64,000 nt of DNA from Apostichopus japonicus (GCF_037975245.1 NC_092563.1:12018001-12082000); one strand, 5' to 3'; positions 1 to 11,430 are shown, numbered from the stretch's first letter. Notes: a model not told the origin generated them from the sequence alone. Program-made: numbers and translations.

Positions 1-110
1 GGAACCCCCTGTGGGGGTCTAGGGGGTGAAGGTCCCCGGAAAATTTTGGTATTTTTGCGTGTCTGGCGATAAAAAATTCGCAGTTGAGGATGCAAATACT
101 GACAACTTTT
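1..110. repeat. G-rich dispersed repeat fragment at window edge
   Basis: A G-rich opening (runs of CCCCC, GGGGG, CCCC) leads into the text GAGGATGCAA near base 87. A similar arrangement (G-runs, then GAGGATGCAA) is present on the minus strand at about 1510-1600. This suggests two diverged copies of one dispersed repeat. No terminal repeat or target duplication is visible because the segment runs off the window. Confidence 0.35.
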
Positions 111-1479
111 TGAATTTTGAATTTTCTTTTTGAAATTGTCAAGAAACTGATGAAAATTTTAAAACGACAAGTTACAGGTAGAGTAGCTATATTTTGTTAT
201 AAAATGAAAAGAGATTTAATTTGTCTTACAATCTTTAAAAAGTTTAACTTACAAAACTTCCGATATTATGAAACAAACAACGTTAGGCAAAGCCCTGTTT
301 CTAGACTGCCTATCAATAAATAGCGTGCACTATACGTACATCAGTTTACAACTGCAGTACGGTTTAATCCTACTAAAATACTACGGTAGTCTACATGTCT
401 TGCGAATTTTCCCAGGTACCTTGCCAAACAACTGTGAGCTCTTTCCCTGTCTAACACCTGTTGGTTAACATTGTTTGGCACGTTTCCAAGGAACGTTTAA
501 TGGAGTACACAAGGCACAGCTTATACCATACACGTATATCACGATATCAAGGCCCCTATAGCTATGGCCATCTTTATTATGAAAGTAAACCTTGTAATAA
601 CTTATGTTTTAGGCCACTTGGCATGATTAACTAAATGCTAAATATTGTTTCCATGTTCTTGTAGAAAAGGTCAGCTCCGCAAATTACAATAGTTGTGTTT
701 TTGTAGTTATGTGAGATCCGTAAACGACAAGGTGGTTAGGCTATTTGCTATGCACTTAACTATGGTAGGATATTATTTTTTCCGTATTTTTGGAAATTCT
801 AGAAAATACTTCCTTTTACCCCCCTGGAACACCAGATGTGGTCTTCCGGTTTATTCATAAATGGGTGTACTAGAGCCTTGTTTACATGACATTAGTTGCA
901 TTTAGCACGATATGCCAGTTTCGCGTGAATTTTTCGAAAGTGTTTTGCTCGATCTTTCGTAAAATTTGAAAGGTGTACCAACTTACTTTTCGTACACAAT
1001 TGGTAATTTCTCTACTGATTTTCAGAGTTTTATCTCCATACAATCAAGACGTTGTGTATTGAGTATAAACTTATCGCGAATGCAAGAAAACGATGCAGGG
1101 ATTTCCAGCAGACAAATGTTTTCTTTGCGGGATTACTGAGTCAGTTGAAGGGAATCCCGCACCTAAGAGGGAACGCTGAACTGAAGTCAAATTCATACGA
1201 CAGAAAACGTTAACTTACTAACATACAATATAAATTAAAAAAAATATGGAATGGCAATATTGTTCAAAACATTTCCCGCGAGGCTGATTTATTACAGCAA
1301 CCTTCCAGCGCAGTGCCGTGGGTGTCAGTGTGACATTGCCCTTGTGAGTGGGTTGGGGACACATCATTACTCGTTACTCCAGAAACTGACACACTAAAAC
1401 AGTTTGTTTTCAAAATTATATTTATTAGCTTTTTAAGTTCAAATTAGTACTGGTCTTCAACGATCGCAAGTTGTTTTAA
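111..1479. other. Non-coding AT-rich stretch, nothing recognised
   Basis: No exon with homology to a known protein, no RNA gene and no clear repeat was found on either strand. If the RPP40 gene extends to the left, this could be intron or upstream DNA. The N-terminal half of RPP40 was looked for here and not seen. Confidence 0.5.
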
Positions 1480-1690
1480 ATCGCCAAATAGGTGCACCAA
1501 ATGGCGCCAATTGCATCCTCATTTTTCAAAAATCTGTAGCTTGTGAAGGGGGCATATCCCCCCAGACACCCCCCTGCGCCGCTTGAGCGACGCGATGGCT
1601 GCTTAGCAGCAATATGGTTCCCGGGAAATGATACCTTCCTTGCCGGGAAAAAAACATTTTTTACAGCCCTGTTTGAAGGAATCACCAACA
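1480..1690 (-). repeat. G-rich dispersed repeat, second copy
   Basis: Read on the minus strand the segment starts near a CAGGGCTGTAAAAAATG-like end. It then contains two GC-rich palindromic stretches (GCTGCTAAGCAGC, CGCTCAAGCGGCG), a G-run hairpin and GAGGATGCAA. The general plan matches the segment at 1-110. It is probably a non-autonomous transposon fragment, but its ends are not defined. The 77-codon open frame over it is a by-product. Confidence 0.35.
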
Positions 1691-1794
1691 TTATATTAAA
1701 CCTAGGCAAACTTTAAAACAAAACTGTAAATATTGTAAAACCTATTGTACCAAAACCTAGTTAGGTTCTAATGAACCTAACGTGATAAATGATA

Positions 1795-2680
1795 TGAGCT
1801 ACTTGATACAAACTTTACGTAGAAGCCACATTACTTAATTTGTGATGATTTCCTAGGTTTAATATTTGATACAAATGTGAAAGCACATGAGTTGACTTAA
1901 TATGGGATGATTCTCTGGGCTACTTGATACAAGCACAGAAGCCCCATGGCATACAGTAGTAAGTGATGGTTCCCAGGGACACTTGAAATATGGGCACCTG
2001 TCATGAATTAACAACTGATGATTTCCTGTGCAACTCAATACATTCATAGAAGTCATATCTGATGCATCTCTTGCTAATGTGATACATACATATATGGAAC
2101 CCATATGACTTAATACCTCACGATTCCTTGGTTATATATGGTACTATCAAAATTCAGATGGCTTTCATATCTGGTGATTCCCTGGACTACTTGATACAAA
2201 CATAGAAAGCACCTGACTTAATTATTGGATGATTCCATGGGATACTTGATACGAGCATAGAAAGCACCTGACTTAATTATTGGATGATTCCATGGGATAC
2301 TTGATACAAACATAGAAAGCACCTGACTTAATTATTGGATGATTCCATGGGATACTTGATACGAGCATAGAAAGCACCTGACTTAATTATTGGATGATTC
2401 CATGGGATACTTGATACAAACATAGAAAGCACCTGACTTAATTATTGGATGATTCCATGGGATACTTGATACAAACATAGAAAGCACCTGACTTAATTAT
2501 TGGATGATTCCATGGGATACTTGATACAAACATAGAAAGCACCTGACTTAATTATTGGATGATTCCATGGGATACTTGATACAAACATAGAAAGCACCTG
2601 ACTTAATTATTGGATGATTCCATGGGATACTTGATACGAGCATAGAAGCTGACCTAACATTTTATAATTTTCTGGGCTAT
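1795..2680. repeat. 55-bp satellite array with degenerate left flank
   Basis: From about 2180 to 2645 a 55-base unit (containing TACTTGATAC, AAAGCACCTGACTTAATTA and GGATGATTCCATGGG) repeats almost perfectly about eight times. To the left, from about 1795 to 2180, the same unit recurs in strongly diverged form with variable length. Core units carry one of two variants, ACAAAC or ACGAGC. The first four units alternate between them and the later units are mostly ACAAAC, which suggests a dimer stage followed by monomer expansion. Confidence 0.9.
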
Positions 2681-4157
2681 TTGTACAAAGATAGTAGCCA
2701 AATGAATATCTCTCTCATGAGGCCTTAAAGGTGAATGTTTGTGTGTTAAACACGATAAACATGCACTGTTGTGGTGTGTCAACAATTTTCATGCACTTCC
2801 TATCCAATGTTACCTTGAGAACATGTAAAATCAGCAAGCTTATTCGGGACCTTGTCTTAAAGTCCCCATGTGAACTTCCCTTTGAGCCTCACACCTGTTG
2901 GCTTGTCCATTCCTTGCTCGCACTTGATCAGTTTGGTTGCATGCAGGCAATGTAAGACTGACTGACTAATTTTTGTCACGAAATACAAAACTAAGTAGTC
3001 CTTACAATTGAAATTAATGCAAAAATTGAGGGATTTCTTCTTTGCAATTTGTTTACTAACAGTTATCCAAAAGTGGCATTTTGATAAAAAAAAAAACTTT
3101 CAGAAAACAAGGCTTTTGCAGGTTAATGCACCTGTCAACTGAAGGATCTTTGGTCATGGTGGACAAAGTTAATACTGTATATGCAAATGAAATATTGTCT
3201 GGTTGAGTGAGTACTAATTGATAGGATTGTTCAGAGGTAATAAAATATTTACAGATTAAAGCTTTATTACAAGTGTTAACAGTACATGACAATTCAAGAA
3301 ATGCCTTACTGTATAATTTAGTGTTTCAATATTAACTCACTCTACGTATGGTTAGTATTGACAACACTGTATACTCAGACAGAGAAAGTTAACAAGTATT
3401 TAATTACAGCCCTTTTTTTTTTTTTTTTTTTAATGGGAGCTCAACACATTTGTCTTTGCATAGTAAATTCATGGAAGATGAAAAGGCGATGTACATTTTA
3501 CTCACCATAGTTGGGGTCTGATAATCTCTCGTACAATTTACAAATATTTATATTTATATACACATTCATTTCTCAAGGACAGTCAACGGATGGATTGGTC
3601 CAGTCAGAACAGTTTTGACCTTCACGTCAGTAATATCATACATTAATTAATAAGCTCCTATAAGCATTGGCCATGTTAAGTTTAATTTAATACTTTGTTT
3701 ATTCCAAATTTGTGGATTCAATCAGTGATTACATGTCAGCTGCATTTCACAGTAATTTGTTGAACTTCTCGCCAAGTAAGGAATAAGTTGGTGAGCTGAT
3801 GAATTATTACAAATCGTGACTAGACGTAGATTCCGTGTCCACAGTTTAAGTACTAACATTTATATCTCTGCTGATAAACACCCATTAATAATAAGTCATC
3901 TTCCATATTTCATGGAATGTGGAAAATTTATGACAATTTCAAATGAAGCTACATTTGAAGATCTTTGGGCTGTATATTGCATGTAGTTATGGGTATTAAA
4001 GGTAGAGTTATATAATGACATACTTGTAACATGGGTGTTAGGTTCAGCTGCCAGGCCAAATATTCTGGACTCAATTTGTTTGTTTTTCTGCCATTTAATT
4101 ACAATGATTTCCAATTGTTAATACATAGTTATATAACAATCATGCAGTGGACCAGGA
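2681..4157. other. Non-coding stretch, nothing recognised
   Basis: AT-rich DNA with a poly-T run near 3414-3432. Several short open frames on both strands show no recognisable domain and no splice-site support. No RNA gene was identified. Confidence 0.5.
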
Positions 4158-6567
4158 AAAGTGCTTGGCCACTAACTTCAAAAAAGTTTTTCCAATGTTT
4201 GTCTTTACAGTTTTACTAAATGGGTGATTAAACCATGTAATTTTTCTAGTTCTTTTGTTCCTTTTTGTTGGGGTAGGTCAGGTTTCTGCTTCAAATTTGA
4301 GGTTGCAGTTGTACAGTAGCCACTTGAGTTGAGTGCCTCTCTGTATGCTGGTGATGCTTCATTGAATATTCTTTCTTTGCATGATAGGCTGCTTAATCTC
4401 TTATTCACGGCTGGTGGGATGTTCTTTATGATGCCTGGTGGGTGATCCGAGTGTGAATGGACGAAGAGGGGGTTGTCGCCTGGTTTCCTGTAGGGGGCGA
4501 ACGATCCGTTGGCAAGGTTCATTGTTATTGGCAACCTTCCGTCTCGCGAGACGATGGAATAACTGCACTCTTGATCAGACACTATTGAAGTTGCAGCGCT
4601 TAGAGTGGCTGAATAAGCCGATTCTTGAGCCACAGGCTCTGTTGCAGGTGCTGCAGGTAAAACCTGAAAAAGAGGTTGAGTTGTCAGGCAAGGTGATCCC
4701 TCTATGATGACGTCTTTTCCTCCCACTGCTCTCCCTCTGTTCCTCTCTGTGCCTTACGGCAGTCCTGACAGCTGCTCTCCACTTGCTTCTATCTGCGGCT
4801 AGTGCTTCCCAATTAGTTGGGTCAATGCATCCTGACTTCATATCCCGTTTGCAGGTGTCTTTGTAACGCAATATGGGCCTTCCAGTGCGTCTGGAGCCAG
4901 TTGCAAGTTCACCATACAGGATGTCTTTGGGGATACGTCCGTCATCCATCCGCCTGACATGGCCAAGCCAGCGTAGGCGCCTTTGGCTGAGTATTGCATA
5001 CATGCTTTGGATGCCTACAAGTTCCAGGACACTTGTATTTGGGATGTGGTCTTGCCATTTAATGCCAAGAATTTTCCTGAGGCTGCGCAGGTGGAAAGTG
5101 TTGAGTCTGCATTCCTGATGCGAATAGAGCGTCCATGCCTCGCTGCCATAGAGAAGAGTGCTGAGCACACAGGCCTGATAGACTTGCATCTTAGTGTTGG
5201 TGGTCAGCATGTGGTTCTCCCAGACCCTCGTAGAGTGACGAGCCATGGCTGAGGCAGCTTTTCCGATCCTCCTGTTTAGCTCAGAGTCCAGTGAAAGGCG
5301 GTTTGAGATGGTGGAGCCCAAGTAGGTAAACTTGTCTACAACTTTGAGTGTTGAGTTGCCAAGTTTGATGACCGGGATATTGCTCACATTCTGTCCAAGC
5401 ACCTCCGTCTTCTTTATTTCACTTTGGTTTTATTGTAATGTCTAAGTAATTCACTACCTGCGGGTTAGTTTCAATGGTGACCTTCAGGCCAAACTTTTTG
5501 AAAAGTTGAGTGACCTCTTTCGTGTCTTGTCGGCTAATCGGCCCGAGCGGGTCCTAATTGCGGCCAGGTCGACGTCAGCCGATTGTGTAAGATATTTAGG
5601 CCAACTAGTTCACACACTTCCGCGCCATCGTGGCTGCCCATAGTCACGTCGAACAGGTTTTACTGTCCTTCTTGGTCCACGGGTTGGCGTCACTAAAGAG
5701 AACAGACTTGCTGGCGTGCATTATTACTGTGTGGTCGAGGGCAGAAATGCTAACATATGTTTTTGCCCAATTGAGGGCGTTGGTTAGGAGCTTTTCTGTA
5801 ATTGACGGATAAAAATCGACTATGTCGAAGATCATAAAGGTTTGGTGGTGTTTATCCTTCAAGGAATTGAACCATTCAATAACGGTTGATGTGCTTCTCC
5901 ACTGGTTAACCTCTATTGTGTTTCTGATTTCCTGGTTGATGTTATCCAGCATGACGTTGCTTACTTTGCCCATTTCACTTTTAGCTGGGTTTATAAAGTC
6001 TGCACGACACACAATTTGGGAAGTTATTTTTGTGATCCTTGATTAATATGAAGGCTTCCTTTTCAATCATGTCACTGACGCGGTCGTCAATGTCTAACTT
6101 CTTGGCAATGATGTGGAGATCGTTTGTGTTGGCTTTCTTGTATTTCTGAGATATGTTCTCTGATAGTAATTTCTTGTATTCAGTAGGTTCAACAGCATAT
6201 ATATGTTCTTGGTTTTATCAGCGGGAACAAGAATTTTGTCTAGGGCACGGATTTTCCTCATATCCTTTCTAAGTGTCGCTTGAGATTGGCTGCTATTGTT
6301 CCTGAACCGGATTATTTAGGCCATGGCAAGCAGGTCGTTCTCGAATGGCTTAAGGTCTGAAATATATGGTGAACTTCTTTTTGATTTAAAGCCATAGTGG
6401 GTCCTGTTGATTTGGTCGTCAGTGGTGTCATCCTTGTCGAAATAAAATGCATTCCATCTAATTCTTTTAATAAAGCTTTCTACTTTCTCTATTAGTTTGA
6501 GTTTGTATTCCTGTGGTGAAGGTAGCAGGATGTTTTTCAGAGAGTAGCTGAAATTTATGTTATTCAT
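4158..6567 (-). mobile_element. Penelope-like retroelement A, degenerate (RT region), split by a LINE
   Basis: Reading leftward from 6567 the fragments are collinear parts of one retroelement protein. There is an N-terminal block starting MNNINFSYSLKN (6567-6316). A block around 6240-6050 contains PADKTKN. The reverse-transcriptase block (6012-5644) contains INPAKSEMGK and FDIVDFYPSI. It is followed by DVTMGSHDGAEVCELVG (about 5650-5600) and then, beyond the inserted LINE, by SDHPPGIIK and RLSSLSCKERIFNEA (about 4450-4350). The element is dead: frames shift several times, the region that should carry the YxDD active site is missing near 5560-5600, a LINE lies at about 4529-5425, and the right end is cut off at 4158 inside the block [19 protein letters not shown]. 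The combination of this RT with a C-terminal GIY-YIG (seen in the adjacent copy) places it among Penelope-like elements. The exact clade is uncertain. Confidence 0.8.
4529..5425 (-). mobile_element. 5'-truncated non-LTR retrotransposon (LINE) 3' fragment inside element A
   Basis: An open frame from 5402 to 4575 encodes the C-terminal part of a LINE ORF2. It shows the post-RT 'thumb' pattern (FTYLGSTISNRLSLDSEL, then RLRWLGHVRRMDDGRIPKD, then a GRP motif) and a terminal cysteine-histidine finger (CSTCNRACGSRIGLFSHSKRC). The frame ends with the RDGRLP-like tail typical of such elements, and no poly-A is needed. It is flanked by similar short sequences, GGTTTTATTGTAAT at 5426-5439 and GGTTCATTGTTAT at 4516-4528. 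These are probably the target duplication and lie within element A's protein frame (LDIT / ITMNL). The RT catalytic part is absent, so this is a typical 5' truncation. Confidence 0.8.
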
Positions 6568-6569
6568 AA

Positions 6570-7421
6570 TAGGTTGCGTTGCGCGGTGTCCTGCTTAGAA
6601 AGAGTGCTCAACCAGTGGGAGCGTACACAGAAGTGTATAAAATGTTCCAAGTAGAACACGACAGAGTGCTCAATTCCACTTTATGAAGAAGAGCGTAATG
6701 TAAATTTTGATTCTACTCAGAGTTTCATGCTTACTAGCAATCGTCAGGTGGTGTACTAAAAAGCTATCTCTCTTTCATCTTAGTTTTGACTTTATTTTGG
6801 GGATGTTTTGGTTGATGTCTGCAGCTTGCGAGGATCTCTGATCTTTTGTTTGGATTAGGGCTAGAATGATCTATTATCGCTAGTTTCTCGGCCTGGCATA
6901 AATTACAAGAACCTGAGCTGTTGATCGATATTTTTGATCTCCTGACAATGGACCAGGAGATTTGGAAGGCTCTATTACTTTCTTTTAGAGACCAAACATG
7001 TTTTGAAAGCTCAGTTTCTCTGTGGTATTTCCTCAAGTTGAACAACTTTTTGTGATTATTAAACCTTGTTTTGAACTGCCCTCCGCACATACCAATATAA
7101 ATAGACTTAGAATCTCCAGCAGTCACTTCAGCTTTGTATACTATGGAGGGGGTCAAGGCCTCTCCTCTTAGGGGGCAGGTCTCTCGCATTCTGCAGTTGC
7201 ATCCATGCTTGGGTGAATTTTCAACGACCTTTGATAGAACTATTTTAATGTGGCTGTTAATAATAGCCTTTGCGTTTCTCATGCAGCTGTAGCTTAATTT
7301 AAGAGCATTTTTGTTGAATATTTGATGGAGCCTGTGTCCTGGGTGAAAGTGCTTGGCCACTAACTTCAAAAAAGTTTTTCCAATGTTTGTCTTTACAGTT
7401 TTACTAAATGGGGGGTTAAAC
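6570..7421 (-). mobile_element. Penelope-like element B: 5'-truncated tandem copy with GIY-YIG endonuclease
   Basis: Frame 7480-6764 encodes, from its block [12 protein letters not shown] onward, the C-terminal region of the same element type as A. It contains a cysteine cluster (CNCRMRETCPLRGE) and then a GIY-YIG nuclease domain (IVYKAEV, SIYIGMCGGQFKTRFNNHKK, TELSKHVWSLKE). The first residues of that frame (AFLSGFKHFEQSWAYG) belong to the neighbouring element C, and the junction is at about 7421. The 76 bases at 7346-7421 match 4158-4233 of element A with two differences. B therefore begins where A is cut off, and B's 3' untranslated part runs straight into the start codon region of A. This is the head-to-tail, pseudo-LTR arrangement described for Penelope-like elements. 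Confidence 0.8.
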
Positions 7422-7922
7422 GTTAGTCTACCGTAAGCCCAAGACTGCTCAAAGTGCTTGAACCCGGAAAGAAAAGCCATATCCCTATTGAGACCATGAC
7501 AGTGTGAATGTACTTAAAGGATCAATTCGACTTCCTTCAAGTTTCTTTTATTATGGTCAGACAAATTAGCCAGGATTATGGTAAACTTAAGACAGTCGAT
7601 ACTGTGTTGTGGAAGATTAAAATGTTCAGCCACTGGAAAACTGGTTTGGTTGAGTCTGATTGTGCTTTTGTGATCATTAAGTCGTAGACGAAAAGGATTG
7701 TAGGTTTGGCCAATGTATTGTATATATCAGGACAGAGAACACAAGTGATATGATATATCACAAAGGGAGTGTCACAATTGTATGGACCTGGATGTTAACA
7801 CACCCCTGAAGGAGAGAGCTGAATGTCAGGGTCTGTGATCATGTGATGACAGACCTTTCACTGGGGTTTACCACATTTAATATTCCTTGGGTTGGGAAGT
7901 GTCGGTGGAGGGTAAACGACTC
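7422..7922 (-). mobile_element. Penelope element C, 3' part (degenerate GIY-YIG endonuclease)
   Basis: This continues element C beyond the hAT insertion. Minus-strand translation in two shifting frames gives the GIY-YIG endonuclease of a canonical Penelope element: FVIYHITCVLCPDIY, then, after a frameshift, YIGQT-like text and FRLRLNDHK. Downstream come a KEVELI block and the terminal GLNRD motif near 7480. A stop codon follows shortly after the hAT insertion site, so the reading frame is broken independently of that insertion. The 5' part is at 9135-10500. Confidence 0.7.
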
Positions 7923-9134
7923 CAGGCTTGGGGCGATTACATCTGAATGTAATCAATTACGATTACGATTACTTGAGAATGTATGATTACGATTACAGCC
8001 TAAAGTTGAAGTAATCGATTACGATTACGATTACATTGTAATGTAATCGTGATTACAATCATGATTACATTGTGGTTACTTGCACAATCCTCTGCATATC
8101 TGTTTAATATAACTCTCTGCCGGGAAATAGGGCAATGAAATAGGGCAAAGGAAGGGCATTTACAGTATATACGGACAAAATTGTGGAAGTATATCTACAA
8201 TTCCTACCAGGCATTACACATTTATGCCTTAACACGTTTAAGATGTGTAACCCATAAGTCCAGTAAAAAATACAATTTAAACAGACAAAGAGTAAACAGA
8301 CAAATACTAAAGTAAAACAAATGAAGATTTTCATGCAACACTATATTTTGTAAACTAATAATTTCTGCATAGCAGCAAAACTAAAAACTCTTTTACATTA
8401 TAACACCAAAATAAAACTAAACAGCTTTGAAATGGGGCATTCCAATGATTCCACAGTACATGGGACATGGAAGGCCAAAGTAATAGTAAATTATTTTCAT
8501 CAAAAAGTGGTCAACTCTGGTAATGAGAACAATAGACTGACATAAATAGCATTGTGCTTTCAATAGCTGCTACACCTGAGCCTTGTGGCCCACTGAACAT
8601 GGCAAATGGAATTATTTATCACATTTACTTACTTAAATGAATTTAAAGGGTGTATTTTGTCAGCCTGACTGTTATTGTTTGTTAAGTGTTTAATATACTA
8701 ATGAAATAATTTTCTATAATCAGCACACCATGTCAACTAATGTCAACCAGTTGTGTATGCAAAAGGATTGTGAAGGCTGAGAGGCAGCATTGAACAGAAT
8801 AATTCAGGTGATAAAAAATCCTTGAATATGGTGATCAAATCCCCAGTACCTCTTAGTGTAAGTTTATTGTGCTAGAGAATTCTAGAAGCAGGAACACTTC
8901 TTTGGTCACACTAAAAGCCAATAGTAAGAATTAGTTTTAATCATTTCTACTGATTTTGCCCTTCTCATTCAAATTTCACTGTAATCATATATGTAATACG
9001 ATTACGATTACTTTGCCCTTGTAATCGATTAAGATTACGATTACATTGTAATTTTCACAAAAGTAATCGATTACGATTACGATTACTTCAATAAATGTAA
9101 TCGATTGTAATCGATTACGATTACCCCAAGCCTG
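7923..9134. mobile_element. 1.2-kb non-autonomous hAT-type element with GATTAC-rich ends
   Basis: The ends are inverted, CAGGCTTGGGG on the left and CCCCAAGCCTG on the right. They are flanked by a perfect 8-base duplication AACGACTC (7915-7922 and 9135-9142). An 8-bp duplication with CAG...CTG ends is the hAT superfamily signature. About 140 bases inside each end are dense in GATTAC, its complement and the palindrome TAATCGATTA. These are likely subterminal transposase-binding repeats. The interior has no transposase frame. The element is inserted in Penelope element C, whose protein frame reads through the site (ILVRSR) if the insert and one duplication are removed. Confidence 0.88.
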
Positions 9135-10500
9135 AACGACTCCTAACAAGAATGTTGCGTAGGCTGGGAGGTTGTCTTCTTGCAACTACAGGGGAGTTAA
9201 TAAAAATGTCACCCATATCATCTCCCAAGCTCAACACGTTACATTCTTTTTTGACTAGCCTAATGAATGGATCGACGTGATTGCTGTGCGTAACGACAAA
9301 TGGAATACAATGCTCTTTCACCTCCTTATGTTGATTTTGAAGCAGTTTCTCCCTGGAAATTCTACAGACCTTATTAAGGGTTCTCTTCAATAATTTGTAG
9401 GGATAATTACAATCAAGAAAGTGACCTATTAGGGTGGTTGATTGACTACAAAATTGTAGGGGATCAGAACAGATGCGTTTGTAGCCAGGCATTTGGCTAT
9501 TTAAGACAATTGACTCTTAATATGAAATGGGTGAAAACTATGAAAGTCGAGATATGTGTGACGGTCAGTGAGTTTAGAATATACAGACATGTTAATCCGA
9601 CCTTTAGATAGAGTGACCAGAGTGGCCAGAAAAGCAACATGAGATTTTGATTTCTCCATGGTGAATTTAATGGAGGGGTGGAACAGATTGAGGCTATCTA
9701 CAAACGCATTGAGAGACTTTCCCCATGAGACCAAATAACAAAGATATCATCAATATAACGTAAGAACAGAAGTGGTAGAAGATTAGAACTTTCAAGAAAT
9801 CTAGATTCCAAATCAGCCATAAATAAATTAGCATACGCTGGGGCCATTTATGTCCCCATGGCTGTCCCCTTAGCCTGAATGTATAATCTGTCCATGAACG
9901 TAAGCACATTGTGTCTGAAGATAAAGTCTATAAGTAGGGCGATCTCCTCAGCATTGTGTTGGTTGCCCTCAGATAAGTATTTCCTGCATGCCTGCACCCC
10001 CTCATCGTGCGGAATATTAGTGTATAGGGCAGATATGTCAAGTGTGACCAGTAAGGTATGGGCCGGGAATCTGGTGGGTAGGGTGGATAGTTTCCGAAAA
10101 AAATCTGTCGTATCCTTGACGAAACTAGGTACAGTATGTTCCCCATCAGTGGTTGCAGATGGCTATCGATGAAGCCAGAAATATCCTCGGTGAGAGTACC
10201 TCTACCAGAAACAATAGGGCGTCCAGGTGGTATTTCTTTGTCATTGGTGTGCATGGTGGCGGTTGATTCAGAGGATCCAGGTATTGACTTCATTTTGTGG
10301 ATTTTGGGGAGCATATAGAAGCAACCAGGTGATGGAGCTTTGGGTATGAGATGTTCGATAGTTTGGCGGAGCCGCTCAGGAAAGGTTGAGATTATGCGGT
10401 TAAGTTCGTTGTGATGGTTTACTGTTGGGTCTGAGTATATATTTATGTAGGGTAACATATGGGGTATTAGGCCAGGAGGATATTTTAGACCACATTTTTG
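9135..10500 (-). mobile_element. Penelope element C, 5' part (reverse transcriptase with YIDD)
   Basis: Minus-strand frames 10458-9928, 9909-9694, 9734-9501 and 9492-9121 are successive pieces of one Penelope/Poseidon-type reverse transcriptase with frameshifts and one stop between them. Recognisable motifs in order are PGCFYMLPKIHK, PGRPIVSGRGTLTEDIS, a block equivalent to LDISALYTNIP, GTAMGT-like text, the catalytic RYIDDIFVIW (YIDD at 9757-9746), and LRNILVRSR at the hAT insertion point. The catalytic aspartates are intact but the frame is broken, so the copy is inactive. The extreme N-terminus is absent beyond about 10500. The GIY-YIG part continues at 7422-7922. Confidence 0.87.
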
Positions 10501-11215
10501 TATTGATCAATAAATAAATTCTGCTATGAAAATCATACTAAGTTAACAATATTAGCTCATTCAAGTTTTTTTTTTCATCTTAATACAGTATATCATTGTC
10601 ATGTGCATTTAAATCAAATTTTGGTTGAAAAATAAATAACAAAACTTGAATGAGTCACAACGTATTTGGCTGATTCAAGAGACAGCTGCACAGTATTAAA
10701 AGTTGCATATGAAAACTTGTGATCCTAAGCAAATTTAAATTTCTGCTGTGATCATTAAACCCATGGAGAGTCAACACGTCTATCTTTAGTGCATCATTTC
10801 AGTCGGTAACACATGAACAGACGTTTAGTATTTGTTTACAACTCTTGTTTGTCAGGTGGTCGCAAACCCTCATGCATGGGCCCTGTGTGATAAGCAGTAC
10901 TCGACTACTTTCAATCACAAAATTAAACACAGGCTCTGCATATTAATGTTAAATCCAATGAATAGATTGACCAAAATTTGTCGTAGAAATCTATTTATTT
11001 TGGATAAGATGACCAACCATCTATTAACATGTTTGACAATCGAATATGCCATGATTTTGTCTGTATCAGGTCAAGTGTAACCCTGCCCAGTTTGTGCTTT
11101 AATACACATTTATCACTTATTTTTCTATGCTACAGGTATGAACATGTAACAGGATTTCCTACCTCAAATACTTTCAGAGAAAAAGTGTGATTTTAGTTTC
11201 TTTTTTTCTTTTTTT
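10501..11215. other. Non-coding stretch, nothing recognised
   Basis: AT-rich sequence between the end of Penelope element C and the LINE tail. A short open frame at 10832-11080 has no recognisable domain or splice support. Confidence 0.5.
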
Positions 11216-11430
11216 TAGAAATGCCCCTACCATAGACAATTTTAAAACGTCTTTAAACTCACTTATTCATGAACTACCCATATTGGACCTTGTCATTTTT
11301 CCGATCCTTTCTGTTTCATTAAGTTTTTGTTCGTATTTGCTGTATTTTTGTACTCATTTTGTTTTTTTGTAAAGCGCATTGAAACTGCGGGTATAATGCG
11401 CTATATAAATAAATAAGTATTATTATTATT
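11216..11430 (+). mobile_element. LINE 3' end (last codons of ORF2 plus tail)
   Basis: The frame from 11217 begins RNAPTIDNFKTSLNSLIHE, the usual last segment of a CR1/L2-type ORF2 (pattern ...FKTxLKxxLxx), and stops at 11372. It is followed by a short 3' region with the hairpin-like AAGCGCATTGAAACTGCG and TAATGCGCTATATAAATAAA. The sequence ends in an ATT trinucleotide tail (about 11415-11431). The 5' part is missing, as expected for an aborted reverse-transcription product. Confidence 0.7.
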
